A stretch of DNA of 64,000 bases, taken from NCBI RefSeq assembly GCF_003076595.1, contig NZ_CP025785.1, positions 774,398-838,397 on the forward strand, given 5' to 3'. Position 1 is the stretch's first letter; each line of letters begins with the position of its first letter. The DNA comes from Candidatus Borreliella tachyglossi (GTDB lineage: Bacteria; Spirochaetota; Spirochaetia; Borreliales; Borreliaceae). A program made the translations under genes and the position numbers. The notes beneath the pieces were generated by a model. That model was not told the DNA's origin. It did not search any database and was given only the letters and a program-made list of their open reading frames with translations. Shown here one piece after another: positions 27,788 to 35,813 of this stretch.

Positions 27788-28598
27788 TTATTCCTTTTAA
27801 TAATTTTGCTAAATCCTTCGATGATTTTTCTGCATTTATTTGAATTTCCTCTAAAGTTATGGAGTTTTCTTGTATGCCTGACGCCATGTTTGTTACATAT
27901 GAAATGGCTACTGTATCCATCTCCAGATAAGATGCCATAATTATTTCAGGCACTGTTGACATCCCAACTAAATCTGCACCTATGGTTTTAAAAAACTTTA
28001 TCTCAGCTGCTGACTCAAAGGATGGACCAGCAACGGCAATATAAACACCTTCTTTCATCTGTTTTCCAAAAATATCCTTATAAACATTTCTTGTAAATTC
28101 TATTAGACTTGAATTATTATAAATTGAATTTAGTTCTGGAAATCTTGGTCCCAACTTATTATCGTGCTCGCCAATTAATGGATTTATTCCCATAAGGTTT
28201 ATATGGTCGTTTATTAAAATGAGATCAGTTGTGGCAAATTGGCTGTTAATTCCCCCAGAGGCATTTGTAATAATTAAATCCTTGATTCCAATTTTTTTTG
28301 CAAGCAGTATAGGCATTATTATTTCTTTAGGATGATAACCTTCATAATAATGAAACCTTCCAGAAAACAGAGCAATATCTTTGTTAACTTTAAGTATCCC
28401 CTTGTGACTTTCTTCTGTTGATATTGGGAATCTTTCTATTTGGGTGTAAGGTATTTCAACTCCATTATCACATATTGCATCTACATTACTAAACCTAGTG
28501 CCAAGTATAACTGCTACTTTGGGTTTAAACTTTGATATGTTGTCTTGAATTGAATTATATGCTTTGTCAACTCTTTGATTAATTTCTTTAAAATTCAT
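27765..28598 (-). CDS. Purine-nucleoside phosphorylase (trimeric PNP/MTAP family)
   Basis: The family cleaves purine nucleosides with phosphate to free base and ribose 1-phosphate. The 277-residue protein has VAVILGTRFSN at the phosphate-binding end, SGRFHYYEGYHPKEI, TNASGGIN, GPSFESAAEIKFFKTIGADLVGMS and VTNMASG. The Asn in VTN is the residue expected for 6-oxopurines (inosine, guanosine); methylthioadenosine enzymes have Asp there. Borrelia cannot make purines, so this is a salvage enzyme. The upstream leader contains TGCTCC, the complement of a GGAGCA ribosome-binding site, near ATG 28598. It shares a 45-base divergent promoter region with dus. Confidence 0.9.
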   Translation of the reverse strand: MNFKEINQRVDKAYNSIQDNISKFKPKVAVILGTRFSNVDAICDNGVEIPYTQIERFPISTEESHKGILKVNKDIALFSGRFHYYEGYHPKEIIMPILLAKKIGIKDLIITNASGGINSQFATTDLILINDHINLMGINPLIGEHDNKLGPRFPELNSIYNNSSLIEFTRNVYKDIFGKQMKEGVYIAVAGPSFESAAEIKFFKTIGADLVGMSTVPEIIMASYLEMDTVAISYVTNMASGIQENSITLEEIQINAEKSSKDLAKLLKGIIDRIELN

Positions 28599-28623
28599 TT
28601 TATGCTCCTTTAGTATGATGTTG

Positions 28624-28637
28624 TATAATTATATAAT
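28624..28637. promoter_or_regulatory. Divergent promoter region, PNP and dus
   Basis: Two TATAAT boxes (28624-28629 and 28632-28637) lie in the 45 bases between the two divergent genes. The second ends six bases before the dus ATG at 28644, with no ribosome-binding site, so the dus message may be leaderless. No clear -35 is seen. Confidence 0.45.
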
Positions 28638-28643
28638 CATTTT

Positions 28644-29630
28644 ATGAATTTTTTAAGCGATATTCGTCTTCCAATTATGATTTTGGCTCCAATGGAAGAT
28701 GTAACTGATACTGTTTTTAGGAATTTAATTCATTTAATAGGAAATGGGAAGCATGAGCCTGACATTTATTTTACTGAATTTATTTCTGCAGTAGGACTTT
28801 TGAATGGATCTAAGCAATCAATGCAGCATATTTTGACAAGGAATGATGAGCTTAGTCGTCCCTTAATTGCTCAAATTTGGGGCAAGAAGCCAGATGAGTT
28901 TGTCAAAGCAATAGAAGTTTTAAGTGATTTAGGGTTTTGGGGTATTGATCTTAATATGGGATGTCCTAAGAAGAAGATAGTTAAGAAAGGAGTTTGTTCT
29001 GCTTTAATTGAGAATAAATCCTTGGCCCGTGAGATAGTCATGGCAAGTAAAGAGACATGCTTAAGATTTGGATTGCCTATTAGCGTTAAAACAAGACATG
29101 GATTTTTTTGCTCTGAAGTTGAGGATTGGTTGGGGTTTCTATTGGGATTAGGTATTGATATGTTGACAGTGCATCCGAGGCTTGCTATCAATCAAAGTGA
29201 AGGGCTTATAGATATGAATGTGTTTGATAAGGTTGTTAAACTGAGAGACAAAATCAATCCTTCTACATTAATTATTGGAAATGGAGATATTTTAACTTTA
29301 GATCATGCGGATCAAATTATAAGGGATTATTCTATTGATGGAGTCATGTTTGGGCGTGGAATTTTTAAGAATTTAAACTTATTTAAAAAAGGTTCGCCCA
29401 ACTTTTTGAGTAATAATTTAAATTTTAGATTAGATATATTAAAATTTCATATAAAAGACTTTCATACTACTTGGAGCTTTACTAAGGATTTTAATAAACT
29501 TAAAAAATACTTCAAGATTTATTTTAATGAAAATGAAAGACATAGTGAATATTTTCGTAATATTATGAATTCAAGCAGTTATGATGAACTTTTTACAAAT
29601 CTAGATCGAATGGATAGTATAGGAGATTAA
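28644..29630 (+). CDS. tRNA-dihydrouridine synthase (Dus family)
   Basis: Dus enzymes reduce specific uridines in tRNA using FMN and NADPH. The 328-residue protein has the TIM-barrel signatures: LAPMEDVTDTVFRNLI at the FMN site, DLNMGCPKKKIVKKG with the catalytic cysteine, SVKTRHGF, LTVHPRLAINQSEG and MFGRGIFKN at the phosphate end. The C-terminal helical tRNA-binding part is short but present. Which uridine it reduces cannot be told; the DusB-like subgroup is the best guess. valS follows nine bases after the stop, with the ribosome-binding sequence AGGAG inside the end of this gene, so they are probably one transcript. Confidence 0.9.
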   Translation: MNFLSDIRLPIMILAPMEDVTDTVFRNLIHLIGNGKHEPDIYFTEFISAVGLLNGSKQSMQHILTRNDELSRPLIAQIWGKKPDEFVKAIEVLSDLGFWGIDLNMGCPKKKIVKKGVCSALIENKSLAREIVMASKETCLRFGLPISVKTRHGFFCSEVEDWLGFLLGLGIDMLTVHPRLAINQSEGLIDMNVFDKVVKLRDKINPSTLIIGNGDILTLDHADQIIRDYSIDGVMFGRGIFKNLNLFKKGSPNFLSNNLNFRLDILKFHIKDFHTTWSFTKDFNKLKKYFKIYFNENERHSEYFRNIMNSSSYDELFTNLDRMDSIGD

Positions 29631-29638
29631 CTTAGGCG

Positions 29639-32266
29639 ATGAGTAGTGAGCTTTCAAAAAATTATGATCCTAAGAGTTTTGAAGATAAAATTTATAGGAA
29701 ATGGTTAAATAATGGTGTATTTCGTTCGGGTAATAGCTTTGAATTGAAGAAATTTAGTATGATAGCACCTCCACCCAATGTTACAGGTATTCTTCATATG
29801 GGGCATGCTCTTAATTTTACTCTGCAAGATATTCTTGTTCGCTACAAGAGAATGAAGGGAAATGATACTCTTTGGCTTTTTGGAACAGATCATGCTGGAA
29901 TTGCAACTCAAACGGTTTTTGAAAGGCAGCTTAAAGAGATTGGTAAAAGTAAGGATGATTTTAGTCGTGAAGAATTTATTGGTGAAATTTTTAAGTTAAC
30001 AGATAGACATAGAGAAATTATTGTCAATCAAATAGAAAGGCTCGGAGCTTCCTATGACCATTCTAGAGAAAGATTTACCCTTGATGGTGAGCTTTGTCAA
30101 GCCGTTAATAAGGTTTTTATTGACTTATATAATAAGGGCTTAATTTATAAGGGAGAATATCTTGTAAACCTTGATCCTGGATCTGGAAGTGTTGTTAGTG
30201 ATGAGGAAGTTGAACATAAGGAAGTTATTGGAAAAATTTATTTTATTAAATATTTGTTAGATGATAATAATTTTATTGAAGTGGCAACTACTAGACCTGA
30301 AACGATGTTTGGAGATGTGGCTGTTGCTGTTAACCCTAATGATAATCGATATAAATCTTTAATTGGCAGAGAGGTTAGTGTTCCTATTGCAAATAGAAAA
30401 GTTAAGATAATAGCGGATAGTTATGTTGATATGGAATTTGGTAGTGGTGCTTTAAAAATAACACCTGCGCATGATCTCAATGACTTCGAAATTTCAAAAA
30501 GGCATGACATCCTCAAAATAAATATTTTGACTAGAGATGCAAAACTTAATGAAAATGTTCCGATTGAATATCAGGGTTTAAGTGTCAGTGCTGCAAGAAT
30601 CAAGATAGAAAAAGATTTAAAAGATCAAGGGTTTTTAATAGACATTAAGAGGCATAAACATCAGGTTGGACATTGCCATAGATCGGGAGAGGTTGTTGAG
30701 CCTTATTTATCAAACCAGTGGTTTGTAAAGATGAAACCTTTGGCTGAGAATGCTTTAAAGGCTTTAGAAGAGAGTAAAATTAGGTTTTATCCTAAAAAGT
30801 GGGAGAATACATATAAGCATTGGTTGTCAAATATTAGAGATTGGTGCATATCTAGGCAGTTAGTTTGGGGACACAGAATTCCTGCATGGTATGATATTAA
30901 GACAGGAGAGGTTGTTGTTAGTGAGCTCGATCCGTCTTTAAGTGAGGAGTATAGGGGTAGGAATTTTACCAGAGATCCGGATGTTCTTGATACTTGGTTT
31001 TCTTCTTGGTTATGGCCATTCTCTTCTCTTGGGTGGCCAGAAGGTACCCTTGACTTTAAAAATTATTACCCTACAAATACTTTAATTACTGCTTATGACA
31101 TAATATTTTTTTGGGTAGCAAGGATGGTAATGGCAGGTCTTGAGTTTACAGGACAAGTACCTTTTAAGAATATATACATAACGCCTCTTTTAAGAGATAA
31201 ACAAGGTAGAAAAATGTCAAAATCTTTAGGTAATGGAATAGATCCTCTTGAAATTATTAATGAGTATGGAAGTGATGCTTTGCGTTTTACTCTTTCTTTT
31301 TTATCTGTACAAGGTCAGGATTTAAATATTGATACTAAAGATTTTATGTTTGGCGCTAAGTTTATGAACAAAGTATTTAATGCATCTAAATTTATTTTAT
31401 CAAACTTAAAGGGTAGAGTGATATTAGACAGATTAATTTTAGACGATATCGATAAATGGTTGCTTACAAGTTTAAACTCAACTATTGCTTCTCTAGATTG
31501 GGCTTTTAAAAATTATAAGTACAATGAGGCTACAAGGGCAGTGTATGAATTCTTTTGGAATGATTTTTGTGATTGGTATATTGAAATTAGTAAGATTAAT
31601 TTAAATAGTAACGATACTAATCTTCAAAGTATGACTATTTCTAAGTTGATATTTTTCTTGAAAGAATCTTTACTCATTATGCATCCCTTTGCACCCTTTA
31701 TTACCGAAGAGATTTATGCTAAACTTCCGTGTTCAGAAGGCATATTAGCTTTAGCAAAGTATCCTGAGGGTATGACTCAGAGATATTTTAAGAAAGAGTT
31801 TGAAAGTTTTAATTTATTTAAAGATTTTATTATATCTATTAGAACTCTTAGGAGTGAATTTAATATAGTTCCTAATATTAAGATTAATGTTGGCTTGAAG
31901 TTTGATAATACGTTTAAATGTGACAGATATTTTAAGGAGCATGAGAAGATTGCAAAGAAGCTTATTAATTTTGATTGCATATTTTACAATGAAAGTTATG
32001 AAAATATGATAGGTGTGCCTGGCGTTGGTTTTGAAAGTTTTGCAGACATTAAGAGTTTGATAGATACTGACAAAGAGCTATTAAGGCTTGCTAAGCAACT
32101 AGAAAAATATGAGAGACTTAAAGGTACAACTTTGGTGAAACTTAAAAATCAGAACTTTTTATCAAATGCACCTAGTGAGATTGTTGACTTCGAGAAATCA
32201 AAATTATCAGAATTTGATTCTTTTATTTCAAAAATTAATAATTATCTTGATAATTTAAGAAAATAA
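29639..32266 (+). CDS. valS: Valyl-tRNA synthetase
   Basis: ValRS charges tRNA-Val and edits threonine. The 875-residue class I enzyme shows the HIGH motif in PNVTGILHMGHAL (about residue 48), the editing domain (CP1) in the middle with ATTRPETMFGDVAVAVNP and KITPAHDLNDFE, the DTWFSSWLWPFSSLGWP stretch, the KMSKS signature in GRKMSKSLGNG (about residue 525), the anticodon-binding domain and a C-terminal coiled-coil arm ending in FISKINNYLDNLRK. Length is normal for bacteria. No frameshift or missing motif is seen. Confidence 0.97.
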   Translation: MSSELSKNYDPKSFEDKIYRKWLNNGVFRSGNSFELKKFSMIAPPPNVTGILHMGHALNFTLQDILVRYKRMKGNDTLWLFGTDHAGIATQTVFERQLKEIGKSKDDFSREEFIGEIFKLTDRHREIIVNQIERLGASYDHSRERFTLDGELCQAVNKVFIDLYNKGLIYKGEYLVNLDPGSGSVVSDEEVEHKEVIGKIYFIKYLLDDNNFIEVATTRPETMFGDVAVAVNPNDNRYKSLIGREVSVPIANRKVKIIADSYVDMEFGSGALKITPAHDLNDFEISKRHDILKINILTRDAKLNENVPIEYQGLSVSAARIKIEKDLKDQGFLIDIKRHKHQVGHCHRSGEVVEPYLSNQWFVKMKPLAENALKALEESKIRFYPKKWENTYKHWLSNIRDWCISRQLVWGHRIPAWYDIKTGEVVVSELDPSLSEEYRGRNFTRDPDVLDTWFSSWLWPFSSLGWPEGTLDFKNYYPTNTLITAYDIIFFWVARMVMAGLEFTGQVPFKNIYITPLLRDKQGRKMSKSLGNGIDPLEIINEYGSDALRFTLSFLSVQGQDLNIDTKDFMFGAKFMNKVFNASKFILSNLKGRVILDRLILDDIDKWLLTSLNSTIASLDWAFKNYKYNEATRAVYEFFWNDFCDWYIEISKINLNSNDTNLQSMTISKLIFFLKESLLIMHPFAPFITEEIYAKLPCSEGILALAKYPEGMTQRYFKKEFESFNLFKDFIISIRTLRSEFNIVPNIKINVGLKFDNTFKCDRYFKEHEKIAKKLINFDCIFYNESYENMIGVPGVGFESFADIKSLIDTDKELLRLAKQLEKYERLKGTTLVKLKNQNFLSNAPSEIVDFEKSKLSEFDSFISKINNYLDNLRK

Positions 32267-32281
32267 TGGAAGTGTCCTCAA

Positions 32282-32728
32282 GTGAAAATATTCATATCTC
32301 TGAATATTATTTTCATTACTTTATTTCAGTCATTTAATAGAGATAAGAATATATTCATTAAAGTTTTCTTCACTCTAATTTTTGCAGTGGGATGCTTCAT
32401 TGAATATGCGTTTTATATTGTGCATGCTATTCCTTAGAAGTGGAGTATCTTAGAGATTTAAGTGATATTTCATTGAAATATATTTGTATGTCTGCGTAAA
32501 GATTGTTGACAAGATTTTTTTGGGATTTAAATTTTAATATGTTCTTTTAATAATCATTCAAGCCATAATCTAAAGTGTTGTATTACGGCTCTTCTGCAAA
32601 TTGTAGACACTTGTTTTGCTTTGGTATAACAGTATTTGACTCTTACTGGTATAGATGCAAAAGGATCAGCTTTGTTAGTTTTGATTAATTTAAATTTAGG
32701 ATTTTATTTTTCTAGCTCAATTAAATAG
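32282..32728 (+). pseudogene. Decayed gene between valS and mnmD
   Basis: The 593-base gap after valS has no intact gene but shows coding-like pieces. A GTG-started frame at 32282-32437 encodes 51 hydrophobic residues (IFITLFQSFNRDKNIFIKVF, then a membrane-like segment ending HAIP) with GGAAG upstream. A second frame at 32440-32499 reads VEYLRDLSDISLKYICMSA. A third at 32576-32728 reads ITALLQIVDTCFALV, one TAA at 32627, then LTGIDAKGSALLVLINLNL. They look like one membrane-protein gene broken by frameshifts and a stop. I recognise no family, and the first piece could instead be a real short gene. The remaining 130 bases before the mnmD stop show nothing clear. Confidence 0.4.
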
Positions 32729-32859
32729 GGGCTAAGCACTTTTTATACACTTAAGCATTCGGATATCTATTTTATTTAGCAGTTTAACATTATTTTTAAT
32801 CTTCATTTTCTCCCTCCTTATTAATTCTTATCTCAAATTTTATTTAAGTAATTGATTGA

Positions 32860-33534
32860 CTATTCCTTGTGAGCTTTTATCATGTGTCTTTTGTTGTTGA
32901 ATCCTTTTGCTCTAGAATAATGAAAATTTGCAAGTTTTAATCCGTCTTTTACAATTCTGGCTGAAGAGAATGTTGAAAGTTTTGTTCCAATTTTGCTCTT
33001 TTTTGAAATGAGCATAAATATTTCATGACTCCACATTCTGGGATTTTTACTCGGACTAAATCCGTCTAGAAACCAGTAATCTATATATTGAGGAATCTCT
33101 TTAAGTTTTTCCTTAGCATCTCCAACTAAGATTTTTAGATTAACATTATCTGTTATTTTTAACTTTATATTCTTTTTTGGGGTATTTGGGTAGTTTTTAA
33201 GTAATATTTTAAAATAACACATCTCTTTGCTAAACGATTTCGATATTTGTTTGATTTTCTCTTTTCCTAATGGAAATTTTTCAATGGAGTAATAATTAAT
33301 CCTTGTTTTGATGTTATTTTCTTTTAGATGTTTTAAAAGTGCTATAAGATTAAGTCCAGTACCGAACCCCAATTCGGCAATTGTTGCACTTTGTAGACAC
33401 TCAAGTTCTGTGTCTAAGTTACAACCTTTAATGAATACATAAACACTTTCTTCAAGTCCGTATTTTGGATCATAATAGATATCTCCGAATTTACTTGAAT
33501 ATATAGTTTTACCCTTAAATATTAACTTACGCAT
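32860..33534 (-). CDS. mnmD: MnmD-type tRNA methyltransferase (stand-alone MnmC methylase domain)
   Basis: This family methylates the aminomethyl group on uridine 34 of certain tRNAs (nm5s2U to mnm5s2U) with S-adenosylmethionine. The 224-residue protein matches the N-terminal half of E. coli MnmC: the SAM motif ATIAELGFGTGLNLIALLKHL, the ILVGDAKEKL acidic loop, YWFLDGFSPSKNPRMWS with the family-diagnostic DGFSPxKNPxMW, and a late LSTFSSARIVKDGLKLANF. It stands alone, without the fused FAD domain. An oxidoreductase resembling that missing half lies at 50482-51537. Its 200-base leader contains an unusual GC-rich hairpin. Confidence 0.88.
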   Translation of the reverse strand: MRKLIFKGKTIYSSKFGDIYYDPKYGLEESVYVFIKGCNLDTELECLQSATIAELGFGTGLNLIALLKHLKENNIKTRINYYSIEKFPLGKEKIKQISKSFSKEMCYFKILLKNYPNTPKKNIKLKITDNVNLKILVGDAKEKLKEIPQYIDYWFLDGFSPSKNPRMWSHEIFMLISKKSKIGTKLSTFSSARIVKDGLKLANFHYSRAKGFNNKRHMIKAHKE

Positions 33535-33542
33535 TTGTTAGT

Positions 33543-33662
33543 TTATGCATAAAATACTTGCAGCCTAAAAGCAGCTATCGCTTCTAAAATCGATAGCAAT
33601 ACCACCTCGCAGCAACCTTAGACTGGATTTGTTTGATTAAAATAATATAGGTATAAACTCAT
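33543..33662 (-). other. GC-rich hairpin region before mnmD, candidate RNA or remnant ORF
   Basis: The 199 bases between groES and mnmD hold a patch (about 33560-33630) far richer in G and C than its surroundings. On the minus strand it forms GCTATCG, a ten-base loop, CGATAGC, flanked by GCTGC/GCAGC pairs. The same minus-strand stretch reads as 40 codons from ATG 33662 to TAA 33543 with a single internal TAA at 33618-33620 (ending VVLLSILEAIAAFRLQVFYA). On the plus strand a TAAAGCTT/AAGCTTTA hairpin then GGTTTTT (33662-33697) could end a short RNA. The sequence alone does not decide between a small RNA, an mnmD leader and a gene remnant. Confidence 0.4.
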
Positions 33663-33702
33663 AAAGCTTTTATTTTAAATAAGCTTTAAAGGTTTTTGTC
33701 TT

Positions 33703-33733
33703 AAAGAAACTAAGACCTACGCTTAGTTTCTTT
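33703..33733 (-). terminator. groES terminator hairpin
   Basis: AAAGAAACTAAG (33703-33714) pairs with its exact complement CTTAGTTTCTTT (33722-33733) around a seven-base loop, directly after the groES stop codon. The run of T after the stem on the minus strand is short, so it may act as an RNA-end stabiliser as well. Confidence 0.7.
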
Positions 33734-34012
33734 TTATTCTTCTATGACTGCTATGATCTCTTTTGCTTTCAAGATTAAGTGTTCCTTATCCTCAATTTTT
33801 ACAGCAGCACCAGCATATTTTTCATAAAGCACGGTATCCCCAACCTTAACAGTAATTTCTTCTTTGTTAGAGCCAATGGCTATAACTGTTCCAATGTTTG
33901 TTTTTTCTTTTGCATTCTCAGGTATAAATAACCCCGAGATTGTTTTACTCTCAGCTTCTTTTATTTTTATTAAGACTCTATCAGCTAAAGGTTTAATATT
34001 TTTCATTTTCAA
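33734..34012 (-). CDS. groES: Co-chaperonin GroES
   Basis: GroES caps the GroEL folding chamber. The 92-residue protein has the family core: [41 protein letters not shown], with the mobile loop between, and the final [31 protein letters not shown]. The ATG has AAGGAGA about nine bases upstream. groEL is not adjacent, which is the normal arrangement in Borrelia, where the two are far apart. No CIRCE inverted repeat is visible in the leader. A good promoter precedes it. Confidence 0.96.
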   Translation of the reverse strand: MKMKNIKPLADRVLIKIKEAESKTISGLFIPENAKEKTNIGTVIAIGSNKEEITVKVGDTVLYEKYAGAAVKIEDKEHLILKAKEIIAVIEE

Positions 34013-34036
34013 ACATCTCCTTAATTTGATAATATA

Positions 34037-34066
34037 AATATACGCAAAAATGAAGTATTAAGTCAA
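34037..34066 (-). promoter_or_regulatory. Promoter of groES
   Basis: On the minus strand TTGACT (34066-34061) and TATATT (34042-34037) are separated by 18 bases and precede the groES ribosome-binding site by about 15 bases. This is a sigma-70 type promoter; no heat-shock operator is seen. Confidence 0.6.
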
Positions 34067-34147
34067 TATATTTGGATAATACTTGAAACTTCGTCTAATT
34101 TTAAAGATAATTCTTTTAATAAGATATCAAGTTTAGGTGGAGATAGT

Positions 34148-35779
34148 TTGATAGCAGTAAGTAATTTAGAGGTTGCATTTGGAGAGAGAGTTTTATTCAA
34201 AGATGTTAATGTTAAGTTTTCTTCTGGGAATTGTTATGGAATAATTGGGGCTAATGGTGCTGGCAAGAGCACATTTTTGAAAGTTTTAGGCGGAACAATT
34301 GAGTCTAGCAAAGGCGAGGTGTCAATTCCTAAAAATCAAAGGATGGCTGTCCTTGAGCAAAATCAATTTGCTTATGATAATTTTAGGGTCATTGATACTG
34401 TGATCATGGGACATAAGAAGCTTTATGCTGTCCAGAAGGAAAAAGATGAAATTTATGAGAAGCCTGATTTTAGTGATGAGGATGGAATTAGAGCTGGAGA
34501 ACTTGAGGCTGAATTTGCTGACCTTGGAGGTTATGAGGCCGAGTCTGAGGCTGCGGTACTACTTAAGGGCTTAGGCATAGAGGAGGCTATGCACGGTAGT
34601 TTGATGAGAGATGTTGAGGGGGCATTGAAGGTGAGAGTACTCTTGGCACAGGCTCTTTTTGGGGATCCTGATATTTTGCTTCTTGATGAGCCTACTAATA
34701 ACCTTGATATTCAATCAATTAAATGGTTAGAGGAATTTTTGATCAATTTTGAAAATACGGTTATTGTTGTATCACATGATAGACACTTTTTAAATCAAGT
34801 ATGTACTCATATTGTTGATATTGATTATGGGAAAATTCAAGTTTATCTTGGCAATTATGATTTTTGGTATGAAACCAGTCAAATTCTTAATAGGCAGTTA
34901 AAAGATGCCAAGAAAAGATCTGAAGAAAAAATTGCCGAACTTAAGACTTTTATTCAAAGATTTTCAAGTAATGCATCAAAATCTAGACAAGCAACTTCAA
35001 GAAAGAAATTAATTGATAAGATTAAAATTGAAGACTTAAAGCCTTCTTCAAGAAAATTCCCTTATGTTAACTTTAAGAGTGAAAGAGAGCTTGGAAAAAA
35101 TGTTATTACAATTAAGAATTTAGTTAAAGAATTTGAAGGACAATATATTCTAAACAAGTTTAACATTGTAATAGAACCGAGCCAAAGGGTTGTGTTTTTA
35201 GGTAGTCCAATCTCAGCAAGTGCTCTTTTTGACATAATTACCAATGAAGATAGAGATTATAAAGGACATTATGAATGGGGTGCTACAGTTAATTTTGCTT
35301 ATTTTAATAAAGATAATGAGAAATATTTTAGTTCAGATTTAAGTCTGGTAGATTGGTTAAGACAGTATTCAAAAGAGCAGGACGAGACGTATATTAGAGG
35401 ATTTTTAGGGAGAATGCTTTTTAGTCAAGATGAGGCTTTAAAAAAGGTTAATGTTCTATCAGGGGGTGAAAAGGTAAGGTGCATGCTTTCAAAGATAATG
35501 CTTAGTGGGGCTAATGTGTTATTATTGGATCAGCCAACTAATCATTTAGACCTTGAAGCGATTACATCTCTTAATACTGGATTGCAAGATTTTAAAGGTG
35601 TTGTATTGTTTACATCCCATGATCATCAGTTTATTGATACCATTGCTGATAGGATTATTGAATTTACTCCAAATGGAATAATTGATCGTTACATGACTTT
35701 TTCAGAGTATATTGATGACTCTAAAGTTAAAGACTTACGAGATAAGCTTTATGAAGGACATGCTAGCTTGAAACTTTAA
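34148..35779 (+). CDS. ABC-F ATPase of the YbiT subfamily with a degenerate second site
   Basis: ABC-F proteins have two fused nucleotide-binding domains, no membrane part, and act on ribosomes. The 543-residue protein resembles E. coli YbiT, including the linker RFSSNASKSRQATSRKK. NBD1 has an intact Walker A (GANGAGKST, Lys40) and Walker B DEPTN (Asp180, Glu181), but its signature is DVEG (155-158) instead of LSGG. NBD2 has an intact LSGGEKVR, but Walker A reads GSPISASAL (from 352; no GKS/T), and the catalytic glutamate is Gln462 (LLDQPTNHLD). One composite ATP site is thus intact and the other lost. The start is TTG, with AGGTGGAGA upstream. Confidence 0.92.
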   Translation: MIAVSNLEVAFGERVLFKDVNVKFSSGNCYGIIGANGAGKSTFLKVLGGTIESSKGEVSIPKNQRMAVLEQNQFAYDNFRVIDTVIMGHKKLYAVQKEKDEIYEKPDFSDEDGIRAGELEAEFADLGGYEAESEAAVLLKGLGIEEAMHGSLMRDVEGALKVRVLLAQALFGDPDILLLDEPTNNLDIQSIKWLEEFLINFENTVIVVSHDRHFLNQVCTHIVDIDYGKIQVYLGNYDFWYETSQILNRQLKDAKKRSEEKIAELKTFIQRFSSNASKSRQATSRKKLIDKIKIEDLKPSSRKFPYVNFKSERELGKNVITIKNLVKEFEGQYILNKFNIVIEPSQRVVFLGSPISASALFDIITNEDRDYKGHYEWGATVNFAYFNKDNEKYFSSDLSLVDWLRQYSKEQDETYIRGFLGRMLFSQDEALKKVNVLSGGEKVRCMLSKIMLSGANVLLLDQPTNHLDLEAITSLNTGLQDFKGVVLFTSHDHQFIDTIADRIIEFTPNGIIDRYMTFSEYIDDSKVKDLRDKLYEGHASLKL

Positions 35780-35813
35780 TTAAGTTTTTAATCACTGCAG
35801 GATATTTATAGTT

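Noticed and set aside
33543-33620. Resemblance of GAGGTGGTATTGC on the minus strand to a T-box antiterminator
   Set aside because: The T-box core is only partly matched, there is no specifier stem, the downstream gene is not an amino-acid gene, and T-boxes are not known in spirochaetes.
34013-34147. CIRCE operator upstream of groES
   Set aside because: No TTAGCACTC-N9-GAGTGCTAA-like inverted repeat is present; only a plain promoter is visible.
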